A stretch of 15,717 bases of DNA from Chloroflexota bacterium (GTDB taxonomy: Bacteria > Chloroflexota > Chloroflexia > QHBQ01 > JADMIH01): positions 1 through 15,717 of the forward strand of contig JADMIH010000091.1 of NCBI GenBank assembly GCA_015478675.1. Reading direction: 5' to 3'. Under the pieces are notes generated by a model, which did no database searches, was not told where the DNA came from, and saw only the letters and a list, made by a program, of their open reading frames with translations. Positions 14,751-15,717 of this stretch are shown here, in pieces. Both the position numbers and the translations under genes were made by a program. Position 1 is the first letter of the stretch. Each line of letters begins with the position of its first letter.

Positions 14751-14817
14751 TGACGATGGATGGAGGACAATTGCGCGGGTCTTGGCTCAGTTATCAGCTA
14801 GAGGCCATCCATCGTCA
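14751..14817 (+). promoter_or_regulatory. Long inverted repeat between tatA and tatC
   Basis: TGACGATGGATGG (14751-14763) is perfectly complementary to CCATCCATCGTCA (14805-14817), enclosing a 41-base loop. It begins 14 bases after the tatA stop. No T run follows. It may be a mRNA-stability or processing element that sets the TatA to TatC ratio, or a small insertion. Confidence 0.5.
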
Positions 14818-14856
14818 ACCGGCTCTGTCCATCAGGAAAGGAAGCAGGAGAGATAA

Positions 14857-15648
14857 ATGAGTGTAATACAACTACGGGGCAGGCTAAGAGTACCCCTTCA
14901 CCTACCGCCGAGGAAAGGCATCGTAGAAGATGCACCCATGTCTCTCGTGGAGCACCTTGAGGAGCTACGAGACCGGCTGATCAAAAGCGCCATCGGCATC
15001 GTGATTGCAACTCTTCTCTCTTTCATCTTCATAGACAAGATCATGGGCGTTATCCTTGACCTGGCGGGGTCGCACCGCGTGCAGGCGCTTGACCCGACAG
15101 AGACCTTCGGCACATACTTGAAGGTGGCTTTCTCCGTCGGAATCGGGCTGGCAACACCACTGCTCGTCTACCAGCTTATGCGCTTTCTTGCCCCTGGCCT
15201 GAAGGTAGGCGAGAGACGAGTGCTATTCATAAGTCTGCCTTTTATTGCCCTCTCCTTTCTTGTGGGTGCTATATTCTGCTATTTCGTCGTGCTCCCTTCC
15301 GCGCTCAATTTCCTGTTGAGCTTTGGCGATCCGCGTATCTTGAAGCAAGTAAGCCTGACCAAATTTGTCAGTTTTGTCACCTCGTTTATGTTAGCCGTTG
15401 GCGCGTCTTTCGAGATGCCAATAGTTGTCTTCTTGCTTGCGAAGCTGGGGATAGTACGCTACAAGCAGCTGACCAAATGGCGTAAGTATGCCTTCCTGCT
15501 GAGCTTCGTGCTCGCTGCCGTAATCACCCCAACACCCGACCCTATCAACCAGGCGCTCGTAGCCGTGCCACTCTTTCTGCTCTACGAGCTAGGTGTTCAA
15601 CTTAGCCGCTTTGCGCGAAGACCCGCCAAAGCAGCCCAGAAGATGTAA
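14857..15648 (+). CDS. tatC: Twin-arginine translocase subunit TatC
   Basis: A 263-aa polytopic membrane protein that recognises twin-arginine signal peptides. Family signatures visible are MSLVEHLEELRDRLIKSA (from about residue 28), the periplasmic ALDPTETFGTYLKVAF, the MRFLAPGLKVGERR loop, FEMPIVVFLLAKLGIV, and the last-helix region LSFVLAAVITPTPDPINQAL. Six hydrophobic segments can be counted. AGGAGA at 14846-14851 places the start at 14857, giving a 27-residue leader before the usual MSLVEHLEELR start; the in-frame ATG at 14938 has no ribosome binding site. It is the third gene of the tat cluster and lies 15 bases before another exported-protein gene. Confidence 0.93.
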   Translation: MSVIQLRGRLRVPLHLPPRKGIVEDAPMSLVEHLEELRDRLIKSAIGIVIATLLSFIFIDKIMGVILDLAGSHRVQALDPTETFGTYLKVAFSVGIGLATPLLVYQLMRFLAPGLKVGERRVLFISLPFIALSFLVGAIFCYFVVLPSALNFLLSFGDPRILKQVSLTKFVSFVTSFMLAVGASFEMPIVVFLLAKLGIVRYKQLTKWRKYAFLLSFVLAAVITPTPDPINQALVAVPLFLLYELGVQLSRFARRPAKAAQKM

Positions 15649-15663
15649 CAAAGGATCATTCAG

Positions 15664-15717
15664 ATGAAAAAGCACAAAGGACGTGGAGTATCAACCCTGC
15701 TGACGCTAATGCTCGTA
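15664..15717 (+). CDS. Start of an exported or membrane protein (cut by window end)
   Basis: The ATG at 15664 is preceded by AAAGGAT (15650-15656, 7 bases away) and lies 15 bases after tatC, so it is probably in the tat operon. The 18 codons present read MKKHKGRGVSTLLTLMLV: a basic start followed by a hydrophobic run, as in a Sec signal peptide or membrane anchor. No twin-arginine motif is seen. The function cannot be told. Confidence 0.6.
   Translation, partial: MKKHKGRGVSTLLTLMLV

Overview
The window looks like a chromosomal accessory region of a GC-rich bacterium, most probably a member of the Chloroflexota. This is inferred, not proven. The signs are three C-terminal SLH repeats on a surface glycosidase, ferritin-like Tat substrates, and a C-terminal module (FFAETGHTLS...QFGFPITEP...RARFEWHPE) that is common on exported Chloroflexota proteins. 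The genome also carries a GC-rich palindromic repeat family that decodes as peptides such as LTPNPSPTRGEG.

Region 1 (1-4497) is the 3' part of one very large gene for an Eco57I/PglX-like N6-adenine DNA methyltransferase, with motif I DPACGSGHF and motif IV NPPW. It is interrupted at seven places by in-frame copies of the palindromic element. Between two of these copies sits a complete DUF559-type endonuclease domain, flanked by inverted copies of the same 21-bp end unit. The gene has stayed open throughout. Region 2 (4498-5849) is mostly non-coding. It holds a strong terminator, a 63-aa LEA-like hydrophilic protein gene with its own terminator, and a solo copy of the palindromic element.

Region 3 (5850-7804) is a two-gene operon of a MarR-family regulator and an MFS exporter with a 4-bp ATGA overlap. 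A palindromic operator candidate lies upstream. The regulator has an N-terminal extension made of eight perfect-length 21-bp tandem repeats. Region 4 (7989-11929) holds three cell-surface or membrane genes: a secreted protein with an LPXTG-like C-terminal anchor (minus strand), a zinc-ribbon membrane protein (plus strand), and a secreted glycoside hydrolase with three SLH domains (minus strand). The last two converge on a 24-bp-stem terminator.

Region 5 (12191-15717) reads as one functional unit: two exported ferritin-like proteins with twin-arginine signal peptides, then a TatB-like gene, tatA and tatC, and the start of another exported protein. The Tat translocon therefore sits directly beside two of its likely substrates.

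The most unusual feature is the repeat-riddled methyltransferase with its repeat-bracketed nuclease domain. It suggests that a palindromic repeat family can carry a nuclease gene into another gene and leave a readable fusion.
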